Translations under genes and position numbers: made by a program
Shown here: piece by piece, positions 22,304-32,074 of the stretch
How positions within the stretch are numbered: position 1 is the stretch's first letter
Layout of the letters: every line of letters begins with the position of its first letter
DNA from: Lichenicoccus sp965277665
GTDB lineage: Bacteria > Pseudomonadota > Alphaproteobacteria > Acetobacterales > Acetobacteraceae
Reading direction: 5' to 3'
Length of the DNA: 64,000 nucleotides
Assembly: GCF_965277665.1 (NCBI RefSeq)
Contig: NZ_OZ255835.1
Coordinates: forward strand, 682,001 to 746,000
Notes under the pieces: generated by a model
What the model saw: only the letters and a program-made list of their open reading frames with translations
Told to the model about the DNA's origin: nothing
Database searches by the model: none

Positions 22304-22839
22304 GCCGTCTGACCGTGTTTCGGGACGACACGCCCGGCACGCCGCTGCTGCGCACCGAGGAAGCTGCTGTGATCGCAGGCGAGCTGGCCGCGATCGGGGT
22401 GCGGTTCGAGCGCTGGGACAGTCCGGTGGACCTGTCGCCGGACGACAGTCCGGAGCTGATCCTGGAAGCCTACCGTCCGCATCTCGACCGGCTGATGGGC
22501 GACCTCGGCGCGGGCACCGCCGACGTCATCAAGCTCAACCGCGCAACGCCGGACCTCGCGGCCATCCGCCACAAGTTCCTCTCCGAGCACACCCATACCG
22601 AGGACGAGGTCCGTTTCTTCGTGCACGGCCAGGGCAGCTTCATCCTGCATGTCGGCGACCGGGTGTACGACGCGCACTGCACCCAGGGCGACCTGATCGC
22701 GGTGCCGAACGGCATCAAGCACTGGTTCGATGCCGGCGAGGCGCCGTTCGTGACCGCGCTGCGCGTGTTCACTGACACCAGCGGCTGGGTCGCGCATTAT
22801 ACCGGCGACACCCTCAGCGAGCGCTTCCCTGCCGCCTGA
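22300..22839 (+). CDS. mtnD: acireductone dioxygenase
   Basis: A cupin enzyme that cleaves acireductone to formate and the keto-acid precursor of methionine (Fe form) or off-pathway products (Ni form). The product has 179 residues, the family length. Metal ligands are visible as His97, His99 and Glu103 (SEHTHTEDEV) and His141 (GIKHWFD), matching the known four-ligand pattern. ATG 22300 overlaps the mtnB stop. Confidence 0.95.
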   Translation: MSRLTVFRDDTPGTPLLRTEEAAVIAGELAAIGVRFERWDSPVDLSPDDSPELILEAYRPHLDRLMGDLGAGTADVIKLNRATPDLAAIRHKFLSEHTHTEDEVRFFVHGQGSFILHVGDRVYDAHCTQGDLIAVPNGIKHWFDAGEAPFVTALRVFTDTSGWVAHYTGDTLSERFPAA

Positions 22840-22867
22840 GCTGGTCCTCCCGCCTGACCTGGTCCTG

Positions 22868-23536
22868 ATGGACATCGAAGGCACCACGACGCCGATCGCG
22901 TTCGTGCACCGGGCCCTGTTCGCGTATGCGCGCGCCGCATTGCCCGGCCTGCTGCGCGATCGCGCGCACGAGCCGGCGATCGCCGCTGCGATCGCGGCGA
23001 TTGCGGACGTGGCGCCGGGATGCGACCCGCTGGCGCAATGCCTCACCTGGATGGACCAGGACGCCAAGGTCACCCCGCTGAAGGCGTTGCAGGGCATCGC
23101 CTGGGCGGACGGCTACGCGGACGGCAGCCTGCAGGGGGAGCTCTACCCGGACGTGGCCGCCGCCTTGCGGGCCTGGCATGCCGCAGGCGTGCGCCTCGCG
23201 GTCTATTCCTCCGGTTCGCAGGCGGCGCAGCGACTGATCTTCGGCCATACGCCGGACGGCGATCTGTGCGTGCTGTTCTCGGCCTTTCTCGACACCAGGA
23301 TCGGCGGCAAGCGCGAGGTCTCCAGCTACGCAACCGCTGCATCGTCCCTCGAAACGGTGCCGACCCGCATGCTGTTCCTGTCGGATGTCGAGGCAGAGCT
23401 CGATGCCGCCGCCGGGGCGGGGCTGCTGACCTGCCAGCTCGTGCGGGCGGCCGACGCCACCGTCGCGGGCACCCGGCATCCGGTCGCGGCGGATTTCGGC
23501 GCGGTGGCGCTGCGGTTCGGCCTGCCGCAGGCATGA
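22868..23536 (+). CDS. mtnC: enolase-phosphatase E1
   Basis: HAD-superfamily bifunctional enzyme of methionine salvage that produces acireductone, the substrate of mtnD. The product has 222 residues. HAD motif I is at the very start (MDIEGTTTPIAFVH, Asp2 the nucleophile), motif II is Ser in AVYSSGSQAAQ, and motif III/IV is near FLDTRIGGKRE and MLFLSDVEAEL. The first ATG in frame is 22868, which leaves only one residue before the catalytic Asp; family members usually have a few more, and a non-ATG start in LVLPPDLVL-encoding sequence just upstream is possible. It is followed by ribF with ATGA overlap. Confidence 0.9.
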   Translation: MDIEGTTTPIAFVHRALFAYARAALPGLLRDRAHEPAIAAAIAAIADVAPGCDPLAQCLTWMDQDAKVTPLKALQGIAWADGYADGSLQGELYPDVAAALRAWHAAGVRLAVYSSGSQAAQRLIFGHTPDGDLCVLFSAFLDTRIGGKREVSSYATAASSLETVPTRMLFLSDVEAELDAAAGAGLLTCQLVRAADATVAGTRHPVAADFGAVALRFGLPQA

Positions 23537-24477
23537 GTAAGCTCTACAACGACTGGCGGGCGCTGCCGGAGACCGCGCGCGGCGGCATCGTGGCGCTGGG
23601 CAATTTCGACGGCGTGCATCTCGGTCATGCCCACCTGCTGCGCACCCTGCATGCGGCCCGTCCCGACGGCGTGTTGAGCGTGCTGACCTTCGAGCCGCAT
23701 CCGCGGCAGCTGTTCCGGCCGCAGGACCCGCCGTTCCGCCTGACCCTGTCGGGCGAGCGGCAGGCGGCGCTGGCAGCCCTCGCGGTCGCCAACATCTACG
23801 AGATCGACTTCGACGAGGCGTTCTCGCACATCACCGCCGAGCGCTTCGTGCGCGAGGTGCTGCACGCGGCCCTCGGGGTGCGGCACCTCGCCTGCGGCCG
23901 CGACTTCGCCTACGGGCACCGACGCGGCGGCGATGTCGCGAGCCTGGCGGCGCAGGCGGAGGCGCTCGGCATCGGGCTCACCATCGTGCCGGCGCTGTCC
24001 GACGCGGAGGGGCCGTATTCCTCGACGCGCATCCGCCGGGCGCTGCAGGACGGCTATCCGGAACGCGCCACCGAGGAGCTGGGCCGTCCCTGGGCGGTGC
24101 GCGGGATCGTCATCCACGGCGATGCGCGCGGGCGCCTGCTCGGGTTTCCAACCGCGAACGTGTCTCTCGGCCTGCATCTCGAGCCGGCACGCGGGGTGTA
24201 TGCGGTGCGTGTGCGGCTGCCGGATGGCAGCGAGCGCCCGGGCGTTGCCAATATCGGCCGCAGGCCCACCGTGAGCAGCACCAGCGAGAGCCGGCTCGAG
24301 GTCAACCTGTTCGATTTCGACGGCGACCTGTATGGCCGGGAGCTGTCGGTGGCGCTGCACACCCTGCTGCGCGCCGAGCGTCGCTTCGAGGGTCTCGACG
24401 CGCTGCGGGCGCAGATCGCGCGCGATGCCGAGCAGGCCCGGCGCTATTTCGAGGCGGGTGCAACCGGACCATCCTGA
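23533..24477 (+). CDS. ribF: bifunctional riboflavin kinase / FAD synthetase
   Basis: Makes FMN and FAD. The product has 314 residues. The N-terminal FAD synthetase nucleotidyltransferase domain has GNFDGVHLGHAHLL and the DFAYGHRRGGD and YSSTRIRRAL segments. The C-terminal flavokinase domain has VIHGDARGRLLGFPTANV and the catalytic region ESRLEVNLFDFDGDLYG. The ATG overlaps the mtnC stop. ribF commonly precedes ileS-lspA in bacteria; here a short antisense gene and about 170 bases separate them. Confidence 0.94.
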   Translation: MSKLYNDWRALPETARGGIVALGNFDGVHLGHAHLLRTLHAARPDGVLSVLTFEPHPRQLFRPQDPPFRLTLSGERQAALAALAVANIYEIDFDEAFSHITAERFVREVLHAALGVRHLACGRDFAYGHRRGGDVASLAAQAEALGIGLTIVPALSDAEGPYSSTRIRRALQDGYPERATEELGRPWAVRGIVIHGDARGRLLGFPTANVSLGLHLEPARGVYAVRVRLPDGSERPGVANIGRRPTVSSTSESRLEVNLFDFDGDLYGRELSVALHTLLRAERRFEGLDALRAQIARDAEQARRYFEAGATGPS

Positions 24478-24761
24478 AGCAGAACCTCGACGATCGCGGT
24501 CCATTCCTGCTCCGGCGGCTGCACGGGCCAGGGCTGGCGGGCGCGTCGATACCAGGTGCGGGCATTGCCCTCATCGCCTTCGATGCGGTGCAGGTACGCG
24601 TGCACCCAGTCACAGGCGCTGTTGCCCTCGTCCTGCTGGGCGGCCGCATGCGCACGCTCCCAGTCCGGCTTCGCCCCCCACCACAGCGCCTGCAGCGCCA
24701 GGCTGAGCCCGTCCGCAGGTGCCTCCTGAGCCAGGCTGTTCCGGAATGCCTCGATGTCCAT
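24444..24761 (-). CDS. 105-residue protein, unknown function
   Basis: A soluble, Trp- and Ala-rich helical protein (LALQALWWGAKPDWERAHAA, CDWVHAYLHRIEGDEGNART, WYRRARQPWP). The helix-turn pattern resembles a short TPR-like fold. Similar small proteins occur widely in bacteria, but I know no function. The start ATG 24761 is the only good one. Its 3' end overlaps the ribF 3' end antiparallel by 34 bases. Codon use looks like that of its neighbours, which supports it being real rather than a shadow. Confidence 0.65.
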   Translation of the reverse strand: MDIEAFRNSLAQEAPADGLSLALQALWWGAKPDWERAHAAAQQDEGNSACDWVHAYLHRIEGDEGNARTWYRRARQPWPVQPPEQEWTAIVEVLLQDGPVAPASK

Positions 24762-24934
24762 CCGCGATACTCCCCCTGCCGTGCTTGACCATCAGATGGG
24801 GGGATGAGCATAAACCGCCATGCTCGCACCCGCATCCGCTCGGCGAATTGCGAACCCGGACGCGTCCTGAACGCGTCCGGGACGCCTGGAACTGTGCCTG
24901 AACCCTCCGCGGTTCAACCTTGCGAGTGGCTCCG

Positions 24935-27766
24935 ATGACCAAGACCGATTACCGCGATACCGTCTTCCTGCCCAACACGACATTCCCGATGCGCGGCGAT
25001 CTGCCGCACCGGGAACCGACGCTGCTGGCGCGCTGGGAGGCGATGGGCCTGGACGCGATGCTGCAGGCGGCGGCGGCCGGGCGCTCGCACTTCACCCTGC
25101 ATGACGGGCCGCCCTATGCCAATGGCCACCTGCATATCGGCCACGCGCTGAACAAGATCCTCAAGGATGTCGTCAACCGCGCGCATCGGATGGCGGGCTA
25201 TGCGGTGCGCTACGTGCCGGGCTGGGACTGCCACGGCCTGCCGATCGAATGGCGCATCGAGGAGCAATATCGCAAGGCCGGGCGCGACAAGGACCAGGTG
25301 CCGGTGCTGCAGTTCCGCGCCGAATGCCGCGCCTATGCGCAGCACTGGCTCGACATCCAGGCCGGCGAGTTCCGCAGGCTGGGTGTGCAGGGCGACTGGG
25401 CCCACCGCTACGCCACGATGGATTTCGCGTCCGAGGCGATCATTGCCGGCGAGATCGGCAAGTTCCTGCTCAACGGCTCGCTCTATCGCGGCCTGAGGCC
25501 GGTGATGTGGAGCCCGGTCGAGAAGACCGCGCTGGCCGAGGCCGAGATCGAATATCACGACCATACCAGCACCACGATCTGGGTGGCGTTCCCGGTGATC
25601 CACGACACCACGGCTGGGCATCTGCTGGACCAGGCGCGCGCGGTGATCTGGACCACCACGCCCTGGACCATGCCGGGCAACCGCGCCATCGCCTACGGCC
25701 CCGACATTACCTACGCGGTGATCGCGGTGCGCGAGGGCGGCGAGGCGTGCCTGGTCGGACCAGGCAACCGGCTCCTGGTCGCAGCCGACCTCGCCGCGAG
25801 CTTCGCGAGCACGGTCGGCATCACCGCCTATGACGTGCTGCACACGCTGCCCGGCACCGCGCTCGAGGGCGTGCTGTGCGCGCATCCGCTGCGCGGCCGC
25901 GGCTACGAGCACGAGGTGCCGATGCTGGCGGGCTCCTTCGTCACCACCGAGCAGGGCACCGGGCTGGTGCACATGGCGCCGGCGCATGGCGAGGAGGACT
26001 TCGCGCTCGGCGTGGCGCATGGCATCGCGGTGCCGGAGACCGTGCAGGGGGACGGCCGGTACGCCGATCACGTGCCGCTGTTCGCGGGACTGCATGTGTT
26101 CAAGGCCGCCGATCCGGTCTCCGAGGCGCTGATCGCGGCGGGCGGCCTGGTGCATCGCGGCACCCTGGTGCACTCGTACCCGCATTCCTGGCGCTCGCGC
26201 GCACCGGTGATCTACCGCGCGACGCCGCAATGGTTCATCCGCATGGACGGCGAGACCGACATCCGTGGCCGCGCGCTGGCGGCACTGGAGACGGTCAGCT
26301 TCGTCCCCGCGCAGGCCCGGCGCCGGCTGACCTCGATGGTCGCCGGGCGACCGGACTGGTGCATCTCGCGCCAGCGTGCCTGGGGGGTGCCGATCGCGGT
26401 GTTCGTCGAGCGCCGCACGGGCGAGGTGCTGCGCGATCCGCAGGTGATGCAGCGCGTGGTCGAGGCGTTCCGCGCGGAGGGCGCCGATGCCTGGTATGCG
26501 TCTGGCCCGCAGCGCTTCCTCGGCCGCGATCGCGATCCGGCCGACTACGAACAGGTGTTCGACATCGTCGATGTCTGGTTCGAGAGCGGCTCGACGCATA
26601 ATATCGTGCTCGGCAGCGACGCGCTGCCGTTTCCCGCCGATCTCTATCTCGAGGGTTCCGACCAGCATCGCGGCTGGTTCCAGTCGAGCCTGCTGGAGGC
26701 GGTCGGCGCGCGCGGTGCGGCGCCATACCGTGCGCTGGTGACCAACGGCTTCGTGCTCGACGAGCAGGGCCGCAAGATGAGCAAGTCGCTCGGCAACGTC
26801 ATCGCGCCGCAGGAGGTCAACGACACGCTCGGCGCCGACATCCTGCGCCTTTGGGTGATGAATTCCGACACCAACGAGGATCTGCGCATCGGCCGCGACA
26901 TCCTCAAGCAGCAGGGCGAACTGTACCGCCGGCTGCGCAACACGCTGCGCTGGCTGCTCGGCGCGCTGGACGGCTTCGACGACAGCGAGCGGGTGGATTT
27001 TTCGGAGTTGCCCGAACTCGAGCGCTGGGTGCTGCACCGGCTTGCCGAATTCGGCGGCCAGATCGCGCGCGCGGTCGAGACGCACGAATGGGTCGGTCTG
27101 GTTCCGGCGCTGCACGGGTTCTGCGCCAGCGACCTGTCGGCGTTCTATTTCGATATCCGCAAGGACACGCTGTACTGCGACGCGCTGACTTCGCTTAGGC
27201 GCCGTGCCGCGCGCACCGTGCTCGACCATCTGCATCGCTGCCTGTGCACCTGGCTCGCCCCGGTGCTGTGCTTCACCGCCGAGGAGGCCTGGACGGCGCG
27301 GTTCGGCGAGACCGCCAGCGTGCATCTGCAGAGTTTCCCGGCGATCCCGGCGCACTGGCACGATCCGGCACTCGCCGATCGCTGGGCCAGCCTGCGCGCG
27401 GTGCGGCGCCTGGTCACCACCGAGATCGAGGCGGCGCGGCGCGTCGGGACCATCGGCTCGTCGCTGCAGGCCGAGATCGAACTGCCGTTCTCCGAACGCG
27501 AGGCGGCGGCGTTTGCCGGCATCGACTGGGCAGAGCTCGCCATCGTCTCGCGCGCCGCAATCGAGGTGCAGCCCGACGCGGCCTCGATCTATCTCGAGCC
27601 CCAGCCCGGCGACGGCGCGCCCACGCATCGCGCCCCGCGGGTAGCGGTGGCAGCGGGCAGCAAGTGCGCGCGCTGCTGGAAGGTGCTGGACGAGGTCGGC
27701 ACGCATGCCTCGCATCCGGCGCTGTGCCTGCGCTGCGCCGCCGTAGTGGACGGCATGACCGCATGA
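24935..27766 (+). CDS. ileS: isoleucyl-tRNA synthetase
   Basis: Class Ia synthetase, 943 residues, typical bacterial length. HIGH motif PYANGHLHIGHALNK near residue 65. The editing domain is inserted in the Rossmann fold (WTTTPWTMPGNRAIAY and the HMAPAHGEEDF region). KMSKS motif GRKMSKSLGN near residue 615. The anticodon-binding domain follows, and a C-terminal zinc site with CARC and CLRC. The ATG at 24935 (MTKTDYRD) fits the family start. It overlaps lspA by 4 bases. Confidence 0.97.
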   Translation: MTKTDYRDTVFLPNTTFPMRGDLPHREPTLLARWEAMGLDAMLQAAAAGRSHFTLHDGPPYANGHLHIGHALNKILKDVVNRAHRMAGYAVRYVPGWDCHGLPIEWRIEEQYRKAGRDKDQVPVLQFRAECRAYAQHWLDIQAGEFRRLGVQGDWAHRYATMDFASEAIIAGEIGKFLLNGSLYRGLRPVMWSPVEKTALAEAEIEYHDHTSTTIWVAFPVIHDTTAGHLLDQARAVIWTTTPWTMPGNRAIAYGPDITYAVIAVREGGEACLVGPGNRLLVAADLAASFASTVGITAYDVLHTLPGTALEGVLCAHPLRGRGYEHEVPMLAGSFVTTEQGTGLVHMAPAHGEEDFALGVAHGIAVPETVQGDGRYADHVPLFAGLHVFKAADPVSEALIAAGGLVHRGTLVHSYPHSWRSRAPVIYRATPQWFIRMDGETDIRGRALAALETVSFVPAQARRRLTSMVAGRPDWCISRQRAWGVPIAVFVERRTGEVLRDPQVMQRVVEAFRAEGADAWYASGPQRFLGRDRDPADYEQVFDIVDVWFESGSTHNIVLGSDALPFPADLYLEGSDQHRGWFQSSLLEAVGARGAAPYRALVTNGFVLDEQGRKMSKSLGNVIAPQEVNDTLGADILRLWVMNSDTNEDLRIGRDILKQQGELYRRLRNTLRWLLGALDGFDDSERVDFSELPELERWVLHRLAEFGGQIARAVETHEWVGLVPALHGFCASDLSAFYFDIRKDTLYCDALTSLRRRAARTVLDHLHRCLCTWLAPVLCFTAEEAWTARFGETASVHLQSFPAIPAHWHDPALADRWASLRAVRRLVTTEIEAARRVGTIGSSLQAEIELPFSEREAAAFAGIDWAELAIVSRAAIEVQPDAASIYLEPQPGDGAPTHRAPRVAVAAGSKCARCWKVLDEVGTHASHPALCLRCAAVVDGMTA

Positions 27767-28248
27767 TGCGGACCGGCTTGCTGTGCGGCCTGGTCGTGCT
27801 GGCCGCCGATCAGGCCAGCAAATACTGGATCCTGAACGGCCTGGACCTGCCGGCGCTGGGCTCGATCGCGCTGCTGCCGGTGCTGAACCTCACCATGGTC
27901 TGGAACCACGGCGTCACTTTCGGCCTGTTCAACGGCCTCGGACGCAGCGGGCCGCTGCTGCTGACGCTGGTGGCGGCGGTCGTGGTAGGGCTGCTGCTGG
28001 CGTGGATGCGCCGCGCGCGTACGCGGCTGGTGGCGGCAGCACTCGGCTCGATCGCCGGCGGCGCGATCGGCAACGTCATCGACCGGCTGCGCTTCGGTGC
28101 GGTGGTCGATTTCATCCACGCGCATGCCTTTGGCTGGTCCTGGTACGTGTTCAACGTGGCCGACGCCGCGATCGTCTGCGGCGTCGGCGTCCTGCTGCTG
28201 GACAGCCTGCTGGATCGCAGGGCGAGCGCGGGCGTGGAATCGCAATAG
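27763..28248 (+). CDS. lspA: lipoprotein signal peptidase (signal peptidase II)
   Basis: An inner-membrane aspartyl protease removing signal peptides from prolipoproteins. The product has 161 residues with four membrane helices. Conserved blocks: AADQASKYWIL near the N-terminus, VWNHGVTFGLFNG, GGAIGNVIDRLRFGAVVDF and FNVADAAIVCG; the last two carry the catalytic Asp dyad. ATG 27763 overlaps the ileS stop; a second ATG follows directly at 27766. Several lipoproteins in this window are its likely substrates. Confidence 0.96.
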   Translation: MMRTGLLCGLVVLAADQASKYWILNGLDLPALGSIALLPVLNLTMVWNHGVTFGLFNGLGRSGPLLLTLVAAVVVGLLLAWMRRARTRLVAAALGSIAGGAIGNVIDRLRFGAVVDFIHAHAFGWSWYVFNVADAAIVCGVGVLLLDSLLDRRASAGVESQ

Positions 28249-28381
28249 GTAGATTCCGATCCTGCGTTTGCACCCGGACGCCGTGTAGCTCCACCTGGTG
28301 TCGCTCCCGACCCGGGACTGCTGGCGGCGTCCGTGCGCCGACTCTGCCTGAGGCAGCGAGCGCACTTGCGGGAGTGGGTGC

Positions 28382-29758
28382 ATGCATATCGCCTTCATCG
28401 CCGCGACCGCCGCCCTCGGTGGCCTGCTGTTCGGGTACGACACCGGCGTTATCTCGGGCGCGCTGCTGTTCCTGCGGACCGCATTCCATCTTTCCCCCCT
28501 CATGCTGGGCGTCGTCACGAGTGTCGCACTCGGCGGCGCGGCGTTCGGGGCCGCCTTTGCCGGGCGTCTTGCCGATCGCTTCGGGCGCCGCCCCATCCTG
28601 CTGGTGACCTCGATGATCTTCGTGGCCGGCGCCGCCGTCTCGGCCCTGGCGCCGGAGCTCGCGGCGCTGCTGGCCGGACGTCTGCTCGTCGGCGTCGGCA
28701 TCGGCGGTGCGTCCATGCTGACGCCGCTGTATCTCGCCGAGATCGCCCCTGCCCGGGAGCGCGGGGCGCTCGTGTCCTTCAACCAGCTCGCGGTGACGCT
28801 GGGCATCCTCGGGTCCTACCTGATCGGATACGCCCTGGCGTCGGCTGGCGCCTGGCGGTGGATGCTGGGGCTGGGCGGCGTGCCCGGCATCGTGCTGGCC
28901 ATCGGCATGCTGTTCCTGCCGGAGACACCGCGCTGGCTGGCCGGACACGGACGCACGACCCAGGCCCGGGCCGCCCTGCTGCAGCTGCGCGGGCATGGCG
29001 TCGATATCGAAGCCGAGATGGCTCTGCTGCGCGACGACCTGACCCCGAAGGCGCAGGTCAGGCCGGAAAGCCATCTCGGTCACGCGGCCGCCCGGCTGCC
29101 GATGATCGTGGGCATCGGGCTTGCCATCTTCCAGCAGGTCACCGGCATCAACACCGTCATCTATTTCGCCCCGACGATCTTCCAGGCCGCCGGCCTGTCC
29201 TCCGCCTCGGCTGCCATCCTTGCCACCGCCGGCATCGGCGTCATCAACGTCATCATGACGATGGTCGCGATCTGGCTGGTGGACCGGCTTGGCCGCCGCG
29301 CGCTGCTGCTGAGCGGCCTCGGCGGGATGGGGATCAGCCTCTGCCTGCTGGCGGCGGGCTTCCTGCTCGGCACCGGCCCGGCCAGGGGATATCTCACCGC
29401 CGCCAGCCTGGCCGCCTATATCGGCTGCTTCGCGATCGGGCTCGGACCGGTGTTCTGGCTGCTGATCTCCGAGATCTTCCCGATGGCGATCCGGGCGCGC
29501 GGGATGTCGGCCGCCACCATCGCCAACTGGCTCGCCAACCTGGTGGTCGCGCTGACCTTCCTCGATCTGGCCGACCTGATGGGTCATGCCGGCGTATTCC
29601 TGCTCTACGCGGCGCTCACCTTCGCAGGGCTGGTCTTCGCATACGTCCTGGTGCCGGAAACCAAGGGGCTCAGCCTCGAGGCGGTCCAGGCACTCTGGGC
29701 CAGACGCGCAAAAGGCGAGCCGCATCCCGCGGTCCGGCACACGGCCGCCATGCCATGA
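28382..29758 (+). CDS. MFS sugar-porter family transporter
   Basis: The product has 458 residues with 12 predicted membrane helices. Sugar-porter signatures are clear: GGLLFGYDTGVISGAL in TM1, RLADRFGRRP after TM2, GRLLVGVGIGGASMLTPLYLAE near TM4, PETPRWL before the central loop, QQVTGINTVIYFAP in TM7, DRLGRR after TM8 and VPETKG at the C-terminus. It is probably a proton symporter for a hexose or pentose; the substrate cannot be told. ATG 28382 overlaps no gene. The debranching-type gene begins 60 bases downstream and may be co-expressed. Confidence 0.93.
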   Translation: MHIAFIAATAALGGLLFGYDTGVISGALLFLRTAFHLSPLMLGVVTSVALGGAAFGAAFAGRLADRFGRRPILLVTSMIFVAGAAVSALAPELAALLAGRLLVGVGIGGASMLTPLYLAEIAPARERGALVSFNQLAVTLGILGSYLIGYALASAGAWRWMLGLGGVPGIVLAIGMLFLPETPRWLAGHGRTTQARAALLQLRGHGVDIEAEMALLRDDLTPKAQVRPESHLGHAAARLPMIVGIGLAIFQQVTGINTVIYFAPTIFQAAGLSSASAAILATAGIGVINVIMTMVAIWLVDRLGRRALLLSGLGGMGISLCLLAAGFLLGTGPARGYLTAASLAAYIGCFAIGLGPVFWLLISEIFPMAIRARGMSAATIANWLANLVVALTFLDLADLMGHAGVFLLYAALTFAGLVFAYVLVPETKGLSLEAVQALWARRAKGEPHPAVRHTAAMP

Positions 29759-29818
29759 GATCGGCGTTGCAACGGACATGATCCGGCCGGGCATCCGGCC
29801 GCCTCGATAGGCAATCCG

Positions 29819-32002
29819 ATGGCTGATCGCCCACTCTCGATCGATATCCGCCACCCGCTCATGCTGAAGGCGAACGACCTCGTTCTGCTGACGCGGGAGG
29901 ATGGCGAGATCCCGCAGCCGATCCCAGGGTTCGGCCTGTTCTACCGGGACACCTGCTATCTCGCCTGCTATGCGCTGCGCCTGCACGGGACGGCGCCCCT
30001 GCTGCTCATGTCGTCGGATGGCGAGGGCATGGCGGCGCAGATGAACCTCACCAACAGCAGGCTTGCCACGGCGAACGGACATGCCATCGCCGATCACAAG
30101 CTCAGCCTGCGGCGCACCTTCCTGGTGCTCGACGATGGCCCGATTCCGGACAGCGGGCCGATCCTCATCGATACGATCAGCCTGCGCAATTTCTCGGACG
30201 ACACCGTCACGCTTCCCTTGTCGCTGGAGTTCGCGACCACCTTCGAGAGCATGTTCGCACTCCGCGGCTCGCCCGCGGGCAGGCGCGGCCAGCTGCAGAC
30301 CCCGCAATGGGACGGGACGGCGTTGCGGTTCGCCTATCGCGGCGCGGACAAGGTCCTGCGCACGCTGCTGGTCGAGTTCTCGCTGACGCCGGTGGTGGCG
30401 CCGATGACGAGCGAGCAGAGCATCGCCCACTTCCAGCTGACGCTCGCCCCGATGGCGACAGAGGAGCTGATGGTGACCTGCAGGGTCGATGAACGGCCGG
30501 TCGGCAGCAAGGTCCTGTTGTCCGCCGGCGCGCCGCTGAGCGTGCCCGCGATGCGCCAGGCGCAGGCCAAGGCCTCCGCTGCGCTGCTGGACGGCTATGC
30601 CGGGATCGAGACCGCAAGCCAGGGCCTGGGCGAAGTGCTGGCGCGTTCGCTCTCGGACGTCGCCCTCCTCGAGGTCAGGCGCGGCGAGCACCGGTTCACC
30701 ACGGCCGGCATCCCGTGGTTCGTCGGCCTGTTCGGCCGCGACAGCCTGCTGCCGACAATCCAGTGCCTCGCCTACAATTCCGCCCTGGGGGCCCGGACGG
30801 CGGCGGCGCTGGCGCACTGGCAAGGCACCCGCGACGACCCGGTCACCGGGGAGCAGCCGGGCAAGATCCTGCACGAACTGCGTGTGGGCGAGCTGTCGCA
30901 TCTGCACGAGGTTCCGCAGACGCCGAGCTATGCCTCGGTCGATGCAACGCTGCTGTTCCTGATCGCCATCGCCCGGCACGTGCTCTGGACGGGCGACCTG
31001 CAGGTCTTCAAGTCGCTGCGCTTCAACATCGATCGCGCCCTGGCCTGGCTGGACCGCAAGTCAGCCGAGGATGCGTCGGGATATGTCACCTATGACGGCC
31101 TTGCCGATGGCGGCCAGCCCATCAACCAGAGCTGGCGGGATTCCGGGACCGGCGTGCTGCGTGCGGACGGGCGCTACCCTGCGCCGCCCCTTGCCCTGGT
31201 CGAGGTGCAGGGCTACGCCTACCAGGCCCGCCGGCTGGTTGCCGCCGTGCTGCGGCGGGCCGGTGAGGACCGCGAGGCCGACACGCTGGAGGCCGCGGCA
31301 GCGCGACTGCAGGAGCGCTTCCTGCGCGAGTTCTGGATGGACGGCGAGGGCTGCTACTGCCTGGGTCTTGAGCGGGATGGCCGCCAGATCACCTCGGTCA
31401 CCTCGAACGCGGCCCAGGTGCTGTGGACCGGCATCGCGACGCCGGATCATGCACGCCGGACGGCCGAGCGCATCATGCGGCCGGACATGTTCTCGGGCTG
31501 GGGCATCCGGACGCTGTCGGCGGATCACGCCGCCTTCGATCCGCTGGCCTACCAGCAGGGGAGCGTCTGGCCGTTCGACAATGCGCTGATCGTCTCAGGC
31601 CTGCGCCGCCACGGCGAGGATGCGGCGGCGCTGCGCATCACGGCGGCCACCCTGGATGCGGCGCGCGGGTTTCGCAACGCGCGGCTGCCGGAGTTCATCG
31701 CCGGGACGCAGCGCCTGTCGGGCGATGCGCCGACCCACACGCCGCGCGCCGACCCGATGCAGGCCTGGTCGGCGGCCGCGGTGCCGTTCATGGTCAGCGA
31801 ACTGCTCGGGTTGACCGTCGACGGGTTTGCCTCGCGTGTCCATATCCGCCGCCCGCTGCTGCCGGATGGCGTCGATGTCCTGGCGCTGCACCGCTTTTGC
31901 GTCGGAGCTGCCAGCCTATCGCTTCGGTTCACGCGGCAAGCAGGGTTCGCAGCCGTGGAAGTGCTCGCCAAGAGCGGCGCGGTGGATGTCGTGTTCGACT
32001 GA
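29819..32002 (+). CDS. glycogen-debranching-type amylo-alpha-1,6-glucosidase family protein
   Basis: A 727-residue cytoplasmic protein (no signal peptide). The N-terminal 240 residues match the bacterial glycogen-debranching N-terminal beta-domain (LMLKANDLVLLTREDGEIPQ ... GFGLFYRDTCYLACYALRL). The C-terminal part is an (alpha/alpha)6-barrel of the amylo-alpha-1,6-glucosidase / MGH1-like clan (AGIPWFVGLFGRDSLLPTIQ, YASVDATLLFLIAIA, INQSWRDSGTG, GWGIRTLSADHAAFDP, YQQGSVWPFDNAL). These proteins are presumed to act on alpha-glucans or related oligosaccharides; the exact substrate is unproven. The linked sugar porter supports a carbohydrate role. No glycogen synthesis genes are adjacent. Confidence 0.85.
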   Translation: MADRPLSIDIRHPLMLKANDLVLLTREDGEIPQPIPGFGLFYRDTCYLACYALRLHGTAPLLLMSSDGEGMAAQMNLTNSRLATANGHAIADHKLSLRRTFLVLDDGPIPDSGPILIDTISLRNFSDDTVTLPLSLEFATTFESMFALRGSPAGRRGQLQTPQWDGTALRFAYRGADKVLRTLLVEFSLTPVVAPMTSEQSIAHFQLTLAPMATEELMVTCRVDERPVGSKVLLSAGAPLSVPAMRQAQAKASAALLDGYAGIETASQGLGEVLARSLSDVALLEVRRGEHRFTTAGIPWFVGLFGRDSLLPTIQCLAYNSALGARTAAALAHWQGTRDDPVTGEQPGKILHELRVGELSHLHEVPQTPSYASVDATLLFLIAIARHVLWTGDLQVFKSLRFNIDRALAWLDRKSAEDASGYVTYDGLADGGQPINQSWRDSGTGVLRADGRYPAPPLALVEVQGYAYQARRLVAAVLRRAGEDREADTLEAAAARLQERFLREFWMDGEGCYCLGLERDGRQITSVTSNAAQVLWTGIATPDHARRTAERIMRPDMFSGWGIRTLSADHAAFDPLAYQQGSVWPFDNALIVSGLRRHGEDAAALRITAATLDAARGFRNARLPEFIAGTQRLSGDAPTHTPRADPMQAWSAAAVPFMVSELLGLTVDGFASRVHIRRPLLPDGVDVLALHRFCVGAASLSLRFTRQAGFAAVEVLAKSGAVDVVFD

Positions 32003-32074
32003 GGGAAGCGGAAAACCGGATCGGTCTTCCCGGGGCGTGCGATCCCGCCAGCGCGACAGCTGCCCCCGCCACCG

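Noticed and set aside
24914..27715. A 933-codon open frame on the minus strand opposite ileS.
   Set aside because: It mirrors ileS codons in a GC-rich genome, has Arg/His/Gln-rich low-complexity composition, and no domain. It is a shadow of the real gene.
28151..30979. A 942-codon open frame opposite the sugar porter and debranching genes.
   Set aside because: It spans two clear genes on the other strand and has no recognisable domain or ribosome site; it is a composition artefact.
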